Below are positions 24,001 to 35,033 of a DNA stretch of 64,000 nucleotides, one piece after another. Position 1 is the first letter of the stretch, and the number at the start of each line of letters is the position of its first letter. The DNA comes from Cheiracanthium punctorium (taxonomy: Eukaryota; Arthropoda; Arachnida; Araneae; Cheiracanthiidae): assembly GCA_038373885.1 (NCBI GenBank), contig JAWZYV010017516.1, positions 434,001-498,000 of the forward strand, read 5' to 3'. The notes under the pieces are model-generated. The model did not search any database. It was not told the origin of the DNA and saw nothing but the letters and a program-made list of their open reading frames with translations. A program made the position numbers and the translations under genes.

Positions 24001-24085
24001 TATTGCGCAGCACGGGGTTCGATCGCATAACGCCCTAGTAATAGTCCGGCGTCTTACCGATTCAGCCACCGAAGCGCAAATAACT
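24001..24085 (-). repeat. tRNA-derived SINE head
   Basis: On the minus strand, TGGCTGAATCGGTAAGACGC fits a pol III A box and GCGATCGAACCCCG a B box, about 35 bp apart, with a longer-than-usual centre as in Leu/Ser-type tRNAs. Acceptor pairing is poor, so this reads as a SINE head or tRNA pseudogene. Confidence 0.5.
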
Positions 24086-24639
24086 TTGCACGCAACTTAC
24101 AATTAAAGTTTTGGTAAAGCGGTTCGAAAATCGATATTAATTTTTTTCGACTGTATTTGAGTACTGTGCATTAGTATCAAAGATTTAGTATCTTACACGT
24201 TGTATATTCACATGGTATAACACAGCCAGAGATCGACTAACAAAATAAGACAAGACATGGTACCTATGTCACTACAGGTTTCAGCACAAAGTGTTTATAT
24301 TATTGCCACTAAGAGAGCTTAGTCATTATAAATTTTTATAAGATCTAAATGCTCAAAACATGCTTAAGATAAGACCAATTCCTGAAGATTTGTGAACATC
24401 TTTGACTACATGCCATAAAATCCACAAATTAAGTTTATTCATATGAAATAAATGCTAATACACTGGACAAAGTTTCATAGCAGCATATGTTTATTACGCA
24501 CATATCAGGTATGCAAATAAGGGGTTGCACAAAACCCTTATTTGCAATCATCAAAAAGTAGGTACAAAGTACGTACATGCAAAAAGTAAAAATATGATCA
24601 AAAAGTAGGTACACATGCAACTAAAAATTACACTCATTT

Positions 24640-24960
24640 CCACCAATGTGTAGCAGAGTGGTTAAACCCCGAGATTGGTAGATGTTGGCTCAAGTGTAGG
24701 AGCAGGGTTCTGTCCTCTCATGGGGCTGTCAGTCTAGCGGTCTGGAGTTTTGGGCGGTTTTCTTGAGATGTAACATGAATATGCGCTAGATACCCAGAAA
24801 AGTCCTCCCCCAAGGCATTTGCCCCCCACCCCTTGTGTTTGTCCTTTCTTTGACGTGGAATTATAAGCGGTTCCTCGTGCACAAGCACACAAATCTGAAT
24901 ACGTGCTCCAACACAACAACAGTACTCATTTTCACAATTTTGAAAGACAGGTAAAAAGTC
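24640..24960 (+). repeat. SINE, ATGTAAC-core family
   Basis: An A-box-like TAGCAGAGTGGTTAAAC and a short B-box-like GGGTTCTGTCC lie at the left. About 90 bp on is TTGAGATGTAACATGAATA followed by TGCGCTAG, the core shared with the copies at 28310-28510 (minus) and 29420-29640 (plus). The body continues with a C-rich tract. This copy is diverged from the others. Confidence 0.55.
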
Positions 24961-26529
24961 CAGTGCCACTAAATGTTTGGAATACAGCTATTGTTCATTT
25001 ATCTTGAGTACACTGAATTATGAAATTCTGGAATTGTAATTGCTTATGTATGTGTGTATGCAATTTTGCTTTATATCTGTGAGAATTTAATGTATTTATA
25101 ATTTCTGAACACATTTGCATGTTCCTGGACGAATCCTTTTAAAAGTGTTTAATTTTAATTGCCTTATCTAGAATTTTTTTTTTTTTTTTTTTTTTTTTTT
25201 CATTAGAAATTGTGGTCAGTCAAAAATGAAAATTTGTGACTTTGTAGACTTGCATTCTTGAATTTGGCTAAAGAACAAAACATTAATATTATTCAGTTTT
25301 GAATTATCTTTTAATATATTTAATTTTCAAAGAACAAATAAAATAATTATATTTACTTCTATTTTTAAAACTGAAAGAACCACACACAGTCAATTATGCA
25401 TAATAATTAAACAGGATGTCCCCAAAACAATGAACTAAGCTTTGAATATTGTTCATAGGCATGCACAATACATTAAAAAAAGGTGGAAAGTAAGCTCTAA
25501 TTAAATTCAGAAAGATATATTTTGAATTGATTTTTCATTAAATAAATGTTTAATAAAGAAAATATTCATAAGAATTTCAAATAAATTAAATACATTTTAA
25601 TTCCCCATAAGTGATGCTGCCATCTAGTGGCCATTACATAAACAAATAGTAATTTTATTTTAGTGGACTCTATATTTTTTTGGACAAATTGAATGTCATA
25701 TAAACTGATGAACCAAGACTGATAATGAAACAGAATAAAGAAAACATAGTTGAATTAGTCTAGTACAACTGTTGTACTGCTTACACATAAGTAAGTGCCA
25801 CAGAAAGCCATTGAAATTATGCACATGTTGTAATTTTGTATCTTTTCCTGAATTAAATAAAAGTCATATAAAAATTACCAGTTTTTAATAGCTTGTTTAG
25901 TGTTCTGGTTCTAAAGAGAACTATAAATAAGGAGTATTATATCGATAAAAAGAGATAAAACTACGATTTCCTAAATTAATACATAGTGCAACAATGAAGC
26001 TTTCAGAAAAAAAAAAAATCTTAATTTTGTTAGCATGTTTAAGTTTTTTATTAATTCCACATATATTATTAAGTTATTCCAATAACTATAATTAAATTTT
26101 AAGAGTTCTGAATAAATGTACCGAGTAATAATGACTTGTATATGAAAAATATTGCATTGTTAGAATACATTTCTCTAATCTAGTTTTTGTTTTAATTTTA
26201 ATCGCAATGATCAGATTCCGATTTCAGTGTTTAAAGGAATAGAAATTTCTTAAAATAGTTAACGTTTGACAGAAAATGTTTTTGTAAAATGACGCGTTTA
26301 ATTTTATTCTAGTTTTAAGACCGGTTGCCAGATTGAGTTATTTATTTCATTTTAATTTTGCGTAAAAAAAATGTAGAATACTTTACACAGAAAATGCAAT
26401 TTTCGACAAATAGTATGTAAATATGATTTTATATAAAGTAAAAACATAATTATTATTCAACAAAAAACACAATTACGATACAACTTCAATTTAAACAATA
26501 GAAAAAGTGTAAAAAAAAGGAAAACAAGG
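24961..26529. other. AT-rich stretch, no gene seen
   Basis: Contains a T-run at about 25171-25200 and no other structure that I can support. Confidence 0.35.
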
Positions 26530-26645
26530 CTTACGTTGGGAGCTTTGAAAAAACTAGGATTCTTTAATCCAAGTTCAGCATATATTTTTCTTTGGCTCGC
26601 ATAACCGGAAGTGTACCCGGGAGCAAAACATGCACTATGGGCCAT
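26530..26645 (-). CDS. Candidate first coding exon of an unknown minus-strand gene
   Basis: On the minus strand an ATG at 26645 opens 38 codons (MAHSACFAPGYTSGYASQRK, then IYAELGLKNPSFFKAPN) ending exactly at AAC|GTAAGC, a good splice donor. The exon is richer in G+C than the DNA to its left and lies beside a CpG-rich block that also precedes MRPL15, as expected for a divergent gene pair. I do not recognise the protein, and no later exons could be identified in the AT-rich DNA to the left. It could still be a chance frame. Confidence 0.4.
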
Positions 26646-27151
26646 CTCGAATTAAAAAAATATTTAATTCACCTATTTAAAAGTAAAAAACCAACTTCTG
26701 TAGCAGCTATCCATAATAAAGGCGTAGGGGGTGAATCAACAACGCCATCTGTTGACTGCATCGGTCGTTAGGTCCGTTTTCAGGGAAGGAATGCCATTGG
26801 CGTTGGAGGTCCTTTCCAATATACGTCCATGGCGCAAGCCCTCGGCGCTCGCCGCGCGGGCAACGTGTTGCTCCGTCACGTGACGTCATTGCGGCGTCTT
26901 AGCGGTGCGGTACGGCCAGTATGAATTCGGCTTAACAGCCGGAGAAACGACTCTTGCCAAAGGATGCACGCCAAATCGCCAGAGAGCACTTTAATCCGGC
27001 CTGCCCAGCCTCTCGTCAGAAACGAGCAGTTTGTCTATCTGTTAAACATCTCAACTCAACTCCATGTTGCTGTGTTTATATTATTAATTCTTATTATTAA
27101 ATGTTTTGCAAATATTTTTTTTAAAATAATAATTCTCTTTAATTGACTATC
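26646..27151. promoter_or_regulatory. CpG-rich, possibly bidirectional promoter region
   Basis: Roughly 26700-27000 is markedly richer in CpG than its surroundings. At 26875-26892 an E-box and a CRE-like site overlap (GTCACGTGACGTCATTGCGG), a common arrangement at housekeeping promoters. MRPL15 starts at 27152 to the right and a candidate minus-strand exon starts at 26645 to the left. An in-frame stop (TAA, 27140-27142) precedes the MRPL15 ATG. The transcription start sites cannot be placed from sequence alone. Confidence 0.5.
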
Positions 27152-27256
27152 ATGAGTTCCCTTAAGGGGGTTGAGAAAGCTTTGAGCTTAATGAAATACT
27201 TACCGAGAGTTTCACATTTAAATGCTATTTATAACCGCGGTGAAATTAAAAAAAAG
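27152..27256 (+). CDS. MRPL15: MRPL15 exon 1 (mitochondrial large-subunit ribosomal protein uL15m)
   Basis: The N-terminal 35 codons of the mitochondrial relative of bacterial L15, a structural protein of the large subunit of the mitochondrial ribosome, made in the cytosol and imported into the matrix. The exon reads MSSLKGVEKALSLMKYLPRV and ends EIKKK|GTAAAT. The stretch ALSLMKYLPRVSHLN corresponds to the ALDLLRGLPRVS..N region of vertebrate MRPL15 near the import presequence. The ATG is the first after an in-frame stop at 27140. The exon ends in phase 0 and joins exon 2 to give KKK-RRPRG, as in the family. The next intron is 9.2 kb, swollen by transposons. The start could shift if an upstream untranslated exon exists. 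Confidence 0.88.
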
Positions 27257-28309
27257 GTAAATATTAACCTCTACTTTGAAATGAATTGATATAAATACTT
27301 TTATTTGCATGGTGTCGTAGTATCATCTATTGGGAGAGATTAGTTTGCTGATAAGCAATCAATATTTAATTAAAAACTTTTGTGGTTGATTCCTGGTTAA
27401 ACCCACTACTTGGGGGAGATCTCAAAAATCGGCAGTTGTCGCATTTTTAATTTTTGTCTCTAGTAGTCAAAGCATGCAAACCAAATTTGCCTTTTAAAAT
27501 CTTCGTTCGGCGCTTGTTTCTCGGGGGAGAGGGGAGCCCGACCGCCTGGAAATTCTTCTCGGAAAAACTAAATAAGCGCAAAAGTGAAGCAATACGTTGC
27601 GAGGTACAAACTTGATAAGAAGGAATCAGATTTCATATCCCTTGAACAGTTCATTCTGTTTTTTCCCTGCTGCCCAGCCTCTAGGCCATATAGCTGTCCA
27701 GCGGAAAAGAAGGGGCTTTTAAATTCACTTCAGCGATGATTGGACCACCCAAACCCAACATAGTTGCATTCAATACAGTGAGAAAAATTCGACTACCCAT
27801 AAACTCCCACAGGGCTGTATGGGTTTCGTAAACACGGTAATTTGAGTCATGGATATGGTAAGTACTATAGCTTTGTGTGCAACGCATATGTCCGGCAATC
27901 TGCTGCCCCATTCTTTCTAATTTTCGGTGTTCGGCCTTTACCGATACATTTGTTTTCAGCTTGGCACCCGGGACCCGGGGTGGACCAGGCCCCGCAGCCT
28001 CTTTTTGCTATGCCGCCCATTGTGACTTGTTTTAAACTATGAATGTGTATTTAAAAATCAGTAATGTTATAATTATTTCAAGAACTAAAAAAGGAAAATA
28101 TTAGTCACGCAAGGTATTTTACTGTCACTATCATTTCCACTTTTTATTTATGCAAACTCTGAGGTTCATATTTTGGAAATTTTCAAAAAATTGCTATTGG
28201 TTATAAAATTAAATAAGAAATTTTTGCTGCTAATATCTTGAAAAATCACAGCTTCAGAAGTATTCAGAATACTCAGGATTGAATAGTAATTTTAAGTTTT
28301 GTGCTGTGG
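27257..28309. other. Intron 1 of MRPL15, first part; no recognised element
   Basis: A frame at 27681-27911 on the minus strand stays open for 76 codons with a plausible hydrophobic stretch (FLTVLNATMLGLGGPIIAEV). It may be an old pseudogene, but I recognise no family. A GC-rich patch at about 27955-28025 (ACCCGGGACCCGGGG) resembles the end of a hAT-type MITE. Confidence 0.3.
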
Positions 28310-28510
28310 CAAGCCTAGACGAGGGATTATCTGTTTATTGGTTTGGGGTTGCCTTAATCTGAGGACATTTCAAAAGACTCTAACGCGTATTTACGTTACA
28401 TCTGGAAAAAGTCGACTAAAACTCCATGCCGTTAAATCGACAGCTGCGTGGTAGGCTTGAACCTGGGACCTTCAGCCTATAGCAATTTTATTGCAGCTAT
28501 AGTACAGCAT
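28310..28510 (-). repeat. SINE, ATGTAAC-core family
   Basis: On the minus strand GGTCCCAGGTTCAAGCCTAC is a good B box, followed by CAGCTGTCGATTTAACGGC and then CCAGATGTAACGTAAATACG, matching the copy at 29420-29640 almost base for base in the core. The A box side is diverged. No target duplication identified. Confidence 0.65.
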
Positions 28511-28569
28511 ACTGACACGGGGGGGGGAGGGAGGTATGTTTTATTCATTATAAAATATAGGTATATCTA

Positions 28570-28726
28570 CAAAGCCGTGATCCCCTCCACCCCCGAAATC
28601 TTTGTCAATGGATTAGTAGTTTTTTATTTGCATGGACTAAAAATAAGTTATAGGCAAAAATATTTTGTGCTACATATCTCCACATCTCCACCCCTCCTCC
28701 TATTTTTTTTTCTGCTTACAACCTTG
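28570..28726. mobile_element. Probable hAT MITE, CAAGGCCGT family
   Basis: Starts CAAAGCCGTGATCCCC and ends TTACAACCTTG. It shares its length and interior (CCCCGAAAT, then ATTAGTAGTTTTTTATTTGC) with the copy at 63221-63405, which does have a near-perfect 8-bp duplication. The duplication here is not visible. Confidence 0.5.
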
Positions 28727-28738
28727 TGTGTATGCAGA

Positions 28739-28742
<4 letters not shown>

Positions 28743-28775
<33 letters not shown>

Positions 28776-28951
28776 TACAGTGGCGTATGCAAGGGGGGGG
28801 TTGGGGGTTCAACCCCCCCCCCCCTTGTCAAAAATTTTTTAACAAAATGTCCATACATTTTCAATTTTTAGCTTAAATATTAAGCATTTTAACACAAAGT
28901 TATGTCTATACCTCCCCCCCCCCCCTTGAAGGAAGTCTGCATACGCCACTG

Positions 28952-28976
<25 letters not shown>
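28743..28976. mobile_element. hAT MITE inserted in a (TA)n microsatellite
   Basis: A hAT MITE at 28778-28951 (ends CAGTGGCGTATGC and GCATACGCCACTG, perfect inverted repeats) splits a TA-rich microsatellite (28743-28777 and 28952-28976). The flanks TAAATATA and TATATATA fit an 8-bp duplication within the simple repeat. The interior has long G-runs and C-runs. Confidence 0.85.
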
Positions 28977-28982
<6 letters not shown>

Positions 28983-29420
28983 TCATACATAATTATTCCT
29001 AATTATTCTTAATTTGTAAATTTTCAAATATTGTTCTGTGCCAAAGAAAAATTGGTGTCGTGCTTATTATGAATAAATTTTTAAAATATAAGAAATTATT
29101 ATTATAATCATGAATAATTTGATCTAAAACCAACCAATCAAAATAATTTTGTAGATCGATATTGTAGATTTGTAGATAATAATGATTCTTTGCTTCTGAG
29201 TTGTGCTTATCTTTATGATGAAAACTCAATTTGCAACGTTTTTATCTATTAATTAATTAACTTTGGATAATTTGTTCAAAATTTATAATTTTTCGATATT
29301 TTGGAGAATTCTGAAAGTTTGGATGCCATATTAATTTTTAGGTCTCTAACCAAAGAGCTATTTGACCTAAAGTGTCAAAATGTATGCCGTTTTTCAAAGC
29401 GTTTTGAAATCTTTTATACA

Positions 29421-29640
29421 GCACGTCTCACGATGGCACAGTGATTATGTCAATGACCATGGTAGACGGCCGAATGTGAAGGTCCCGGGTTCAGGTCCCA
29501 TCGCACTGCTGTCGATCTAACGGTGCTTTGGTAGGTTTTCTCCAGATGTAACGTAAATACGCGTTAGAACCCCTTAGAAAGTCCTACCACTGAGAAAATC
29601 CTACTACTAGCGTTGCCATAATCACACAACACAAACAAAC
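29421..29640 (+). repeat. SINE, ATGTAAC-core family
   Basis: A tRNA-like head with A box TGGCACAGTGATTATGTC and B box GGTCCCGGGTTCAGGTCCC is followed by CTGCTGTCGATCTAACGG and the core TCCAGATGTAACGTAAATAC then GCGTTAG. The tail contains CTACCACTGAG and CTACTACTAG and ends in CACACAAC repeats. Best-preserved copy of the family in this window. Confidence 0.72.
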
Positions 29641-29866
29641 TTTTATAAAGCACATTATGTAACGTGACCATATAGTTTAAATTATTTTTCCTAGTAAACT
29701 AAATATGAATTTAAAAATTTTAATTTTTCTGAACTGCCTTTGTATTGGAGTATCTTGTGAGAATGTTGGTAGTGGCAAAACAAATTATTTGTCCCATGGA
29801 ATATTTGAAGAATTTTTGAGGTTGATGGCAACTTATTTAATAGATGAACTTGTAAAAAATGTACAA

Positions 29867-32800
29867 TAGGGTGGATCGAAAAAAAAAAATTTTTATTTTA
29901 ATGACGGCTGACATGGCAAAAGTTGCCAAATGGTCAGGTGAGAATTTTTCAAAAAAAATTTTTTTTTTTAAACATCCCCTTCAGGTGCCCCACTCACCCC
30001 CAAAAAATCAATTTTTTGAAAAAAATACATATATATGTAATGGTTTGGATGTCATAACTTTTCGAATGGCCAAAAATTTCTTTTTCCACAAAAAATATTT
30101 CTGAGCATTTCCTTTGGGTGCTCCAAACCTAAAAATTGAATAGAAAACAAAAAAATCGGCTGTTTCCCTAGCCAGCCTCGACACGAAACAAGAATTAGCT
30201 TCCGTCCGTGCTTCTGATATGACGCCACTATATTTTCCCCGCCAAAAGAATGAGACGTCTCGCTGATACGCAGACGATTCCATGTAGCATATGTTAAAAG
30301 ACAGCTTTTGTTGAGACTGATTATGAATGTTTGAAATTAAAAATTACTCTGAGTATTTCATCAACCACATTCTGGCAAGTATGTGGCTCGACACTACATT
30401 GCTTGTTTATAATCTGAAGTAAGTTATTTCATAATTTTCTCCAGTATATACTGTGATATATTGTTTTTCTTTCATTTTACTTCTAGTGTTCTTCTGTTAG
30501 CTATGTTTCTTTTTTTTTACTTCCTTACATTTATTTCAACTATTTATTTTATTTTATTTTACTTTTTTGTTAGAGATATAAAGACAGAATGAGTTCAGGC
30601 AAAATTCCCACAAGGAAATCTTCTATTTGCCCTTTGTTTGGCAACCCCACCGAGATGTCTCTAATAAAACTTCCTACAAATGCAGATATAATTCGAAAGT
30701 TTTTGCTTGTCAGAAACCAGACAAAAAGCCTTATGAAAAACAAAGACCCACCTGCTCCTTTGATATCAAAAAAAGTCGCGGAGTCGTTGGAAATTATATG
30801 GAACAAGTCTTCTATTCCAATAATTTCAAACAAAGGAATCGTTGAAAAGATAGCAAAGCTCAACAACGAATACAGGAAGATTTTGAAACCATACAATGGT
30901 AGAAAAGAATCAGAGGGCTACATAAAGAAACTGGACGATCTGAAGGGCAAGTGGGAGCGAACCCTCTTTGACATTGCTTGCTGCAAATGCGACGATTTTG
31001 CATCATGTTGCTGTTCAAAAGAAAGAAAGGTTCCTGTAGATGAAAGAACATTTTTGAACGATCAGCGAAGTACTAGAACTATGATAATCGGGCCAATTGA
31101 TAAAAAAACTACAAAACAGCTTCAAAAAAGACAAGAAAGAAAAATAAAACGAGCTAAAAACTCGAAAACTGATTCTTATCCTTCTAGCTTCAAAGAAATT
31201 AGTGATTGTAAAGAGTTTGAAAGCAGTTATTCTTCGGAAAACGAAGAGAAAGAGGATGATACAAATAAAGAGGAAGAAAAAGAAGTCAGCAGAAAATCAA
31301 ATTCATTTAGACCCTCCTACAGCTTGCAACACAACTTCGATCTGCAACCCTCTTGCTCTTCTGCTTCTGGTGATTGTTCAAATGTTCAAAAAATAAAACT
31401 TTCCACTTTTTCCAGAGAATATGATCGTCGTGGAATCTCAGACAGAGCAGCTGCATCTCTTTCTTCCGCTCTTCTGCAGGATCTTGGCCTAGTCAGCGAA
31501 ACGGATACTACTAAAGTTATTGATCAAAATAAAGTTCGCAGAGAGCGTGAAAGACACAGAAAAGAATTACAACAAGGTAATTTATCTTCGGAAGTGCAAG
31601 GCCTCTATTTCGATGGGCGAAAAGATAAAACTAGAACACAAGTTAAAAAGGGTAATAAGTATTACGGCTGTATTACCAAAGAAGAACACATTTCTTTAAT
31701 ACAAGAACCAAGCTCCATTTACCTTGGGCATCTAACTGTTTCGTCTGTATCTGCAATTAACATTAAGAATGGAATATTAACCTTCTTTAACGACAAAGGT
31801 ATATCAACCGATTCCCTTATAGCAATTATAGAAGCTGAACTAAATCGTCCACTTCAGTGGTTCATTTGCATGCTGCATCTAAACGAACTTCCTCTACGAC
31901 ATCTTCTGGTTCAGCTTGATGGCGTAACTCATGGCCCCAAAGCATTTTCTGGTGCAATTGGGAAGTTATTGCAAACTTGCCATACACTTCCTTTAACGAA
32001 ATTTTGTAAGATCGAGGGAAATCTGTTTCCAGATATCGATCTAAATATTTTGAGTACAGACCAACGATATTTGTTGGACATGTTAAAAGCGGTGTCTTCA
32101 GGAGAATGCAGTGAAGATTTTTGCTATTCGACCAGGGCCGGTAGTGCATTCCAGGTGGTTGACTAGCGCAAATCGAATTCTTCGTCTTTATGTGACAACA
32201 GAAGAGCCTTCCGAGACTTTATTACATTTAGTTACATATATTATGAAGGTATATGGTCCAATGTGGTTCCACATAAAAGGAAAGCCACTGTGCACTGAAG
32301 GTTCTAGACACCTGTGGAAGCTAATTATGTACTCAAGATACATGCCGGATCACCTAAGAAATACTGTTGACGCTGTCATCCAAAGAAACGGATTTTTTGC
32401 ACATGCAGAGAATTTGCTTTTAGCTATGTTATATGATGATAGAGATACCATTCGAAAATTAGCTTACCACAAGGTTATATCTATCAGAAAAGAGAATCAT
32501 AATACTTCATCTGTGAGAAATTTTCGTGTACTGGTAATAAGCATGCGATCAACAGATTATAGGGATTTAATTTTTTGGAGTGACAATAACGAGTGTTTAG
32601 AGCCTGCAGTCTTAAAAGACATCTCCGATGAAGACTTAAAATCATTCCTGTCAAAGGATATTGCTTCAGTTAAATTTCCTCATTTATCTAACTTCCCATG
32701 TCACACACAAGGAACTGAACGCTGTGTGAAACTGGTAACAGAGGCTGCATCTCTTGTTTGTGGAGAAGAAAGAAGGGACGGATTTATAAGATCTAGGCGC

Positions 32801-33455
32801 GAATCAAGGAACATAATGAAGTTTTTTAACTCAAAATCAGTGTTTAGATTAAAATAGTTTTTTCTCACGCTAATTATATCATATATCTATAATTTATTAG
32901 TTATATTCTTTCAGTTTATTTTATGTTAGCACATCGACTTAATCAAATATGCAAAAAATCCAAATAGTTTCATTTTTTGGAGCATCAACAAAAATACTCC
33001 TAACGCCTCTAGTTTTCGTATAGCAGCTTTTAAGACGGCAGAAACGTTTATACTTTATTAGCTGGGTACCCTTCCAAATTTATAAAAAAAAATATTTACT
33101 TTACAATTTTTATTGCATTTTCATGAAATTGGCAATTTTCAACTATTTTTCGGGGGCTTGGGGCACAGGAAGATATGAATGGAATTAAATAAAAATATTT
33201 GTATGAACTATTGTACCCAAGTCTAAGCTTTATGACACTCCGGCTAAAAAAATTTCGTATATTATTATTTTTTTTTAATTTTCGTAAAATTTCAATTTTA
33301 AACTACATTTAAGGCAGTTGGGGCACCTCAAGATATTGAAGGATTTCAATAAAAATTAATATGCAAACTAAAATACTAAAGACGCAACTTTTCCACCCTA
33401 CGCCAAAATTGATTTCGAAAAAAAAAATTTTTCCTATTCTTTTCGATCCACCCTA
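29867..33455 (+). mobile_element. 3.6-kb autonomous-type DNA transposon, TAGGG ends, 8-bp duplication
   Basis: The ends TAGGGTGGATCGAAAA (29867) and TTTTCGATCCACCCTA (33455) are perfect inverted repeats of at least 16 bp. The flanking ATGTACAA is repeated exactly (29859-29866, 33456-33463). An 8-bp duplication with a YARNG-type start fits hAT, though other superfamilies also make 8-bp duplications. A repeated GGGGCAC motif lies inside both ends. A large transposase gene fills the middle. It interrupts a ZMYM1-like hAT gene, so it is the younger of the two. Confidence 0.94.
30589..32857 (+). pseudogene. Large DDE-type transposase with CxxH motif, one frameshift
   Basis: Frame 1 (30589-32166, 525 codons) and frame 2 (active from about 32125 to 32857) overlap around one small frameshift near 32110-32140; otherwise the coding region is open for about 2.27 kb. 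Residues 1-160 hold a Cys-rich segment (CCKCDDFASCCC), then an acidic, Lys-rich linker. Around residue 427 lies CMLHLNELPLRHLL, a C-x-x-H signature shared by hAT, P and related transposases, followed by LDGVTHGPKAFSG. After the frameshift come HSRWLTSANRILRLYV, ENLLLAML and FPCHTQGTERCVKLVTEA, blocks that I associate from memory with a widespread, poorly named transposase family in invertebrates. A single lesion suggests recent activity. Whether this is strictly hAT is inferred from the 8-bp duplication and the RW and CxxH motifs. Confidence 0.8.
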
Positions 33456-35033
33456 ATGTACAAGAGTCTGTATATTTTTCTCTCATTTTAGATTCTACTC
33501 CCGACATAAGTCACGTAGACCAGCTAAGTTTTATCATAAGATATGTTACAAAAAAGGGAAACATTAAAGAGAGCTTTTTCGGATTTATTCCCATTGAATC
33601 ACACTATGCTGAAACTTTAGAAAACGCTGTTCTAAAAAAAATAAGTGAACTAAAAATTGATATAAAAAACCGTAGAAGTCAATCCTACGATAATGCTGCC
33701 AATATGTCGGGTAAGTACAACGGCCTTCAGGCTAAAATTAAATGCCATTCCCCATCCGCAACATTATACCTTGCGCGAATCATACTTTGAATCTTTTGGG
33801 AAATGCAGCTGCTGAATCATGCTCAGAAACCGTTCAATATTTCAGATTTGTACAAAATTTATATGTAGTATTTTTTTCGTCATCTAACCAGAGGTGGAAT
33901 ATATTAAAAAAATCTGTTGATAGTTCAGAAAAATCAAAGCATTTAAAAAGAATATGCGATACCAGATGTTCTTCAAGAGCAGAAGCAATAAATGGAATCG
34001 TTTCAAACTATCAAAATATATATGAAGCTCTTAAAAGAATGAGTGAAGATGAAACTCAAAAAATTATTTGTAAAATTGAGGCCAGTGCATTAAAAGACAA
34101 ACTTTGTCAATTTGAAACAAAAACTCTAACAGCAATATGGCATCCTATTTTAAACAGGATTAATTGCACATGCTAGCAAAATATAAGCTTAAGTATTATG
34201 AAAGCTCACACTCTACTAAAACCTTGTCAAGAGTCCATAGAAGATCTGAGGAATAATTATGAATCCATAGAAGAAAAAGCACAATCATTTATGCACTCAG
34301 AAGAGAGCCAAAATGAATATAAAATTAGAAGGACACGAAAGAGGAACGCAAATAAATACTTTGATGAAAATATAGAAAATGAAATCACGATGAGTACAAA
34401 AGAACATTTTCAATACAATGTTTTTTATGTTATTTTTGACACTTTATTAGTGAGATGAATGTCAAAAGAGAATTATACAACGACATGTTAGAGACATTTA
34501 AACTATTTTTTGAAGTAAATTTAGAACATAATGATATTGAAGAATGCATTAAAAGATTGTCACAAACTTTCAAAAAGACATTGACTGTGATGTACTAAAA
34601 CACTAACTCATGCAGTTTTTACATTTTTGTAAAGAAGAAAAAGTGTCAGGGCCAAATGAAATGGTAAAATTAATTATTGATTTTGGCCTACAGTCGACAT
34701 TTCCTAACGCGGAGGTTTTGTGAAGAATATTCCTAACAATACCTATTAGCAATGCTTCAGGAGAAAGATCATTTTCGGTGCTAAAACGCATAAAAAATTA
34801 CTTGCGAAATTCTCTTTCAAGCAAGAACTTTCAAATTCTCTACTCGCAAGAACATTTATCTTCGTTTGGAATTTTGAACATCAAAAGTGACGAGTTAAAT
34901 AAAATAGATTTTCAAATTATAATTGATAAGTTTGCTGCCGAAAAATGTTGGAGGAAATTAATTTAACATTTAACTGTAAATAGTGAACTAAAAATATGTA
35001 TGTTGTGCTTGAAGGATATATTTAAACATTTAA

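Larger units (their letters stand above)
29759..34966 (+). pseudogene. ZMYM1-like hAT transposase (DUF4371 type), split by a younger transposon
   Basis: Two coding blocks of one gene flank the element at 29867-33455. The left block (29759-29866) reads GSGKTNYLSHGIFEEFLRLM and ends ...VKNV-Q. The right block (from 33464) continues ESVYFSLILDSTPDISHVDQ. Together they give the DSTPDISHVDQ motif and, further on, QSYDNAANMSGKYNGLQAKI of the DUF4371/ZMYM1 family of hAT transposases. Further blocks at 33742-34176 (CANHTLNLL, DTRCSSRAEAI) and about 34740-34966 (ISNASGERSFSVLKRIKNYL, the hAT dimerisation region) are separated by frameshifts and stops. The gene is dead and partly deleted. Its terminal repeats were not identified. 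Confidence 0.86.

Noticed and set aside
27681..27911. Minus-strand membrane-protein exon
   Set aside because: The frame looks protein-like (FLTVLNATMLGLGGPIIAEV), but I recognise no family, and the supporting acceptor overlaps a better donor-like site on the other strand.
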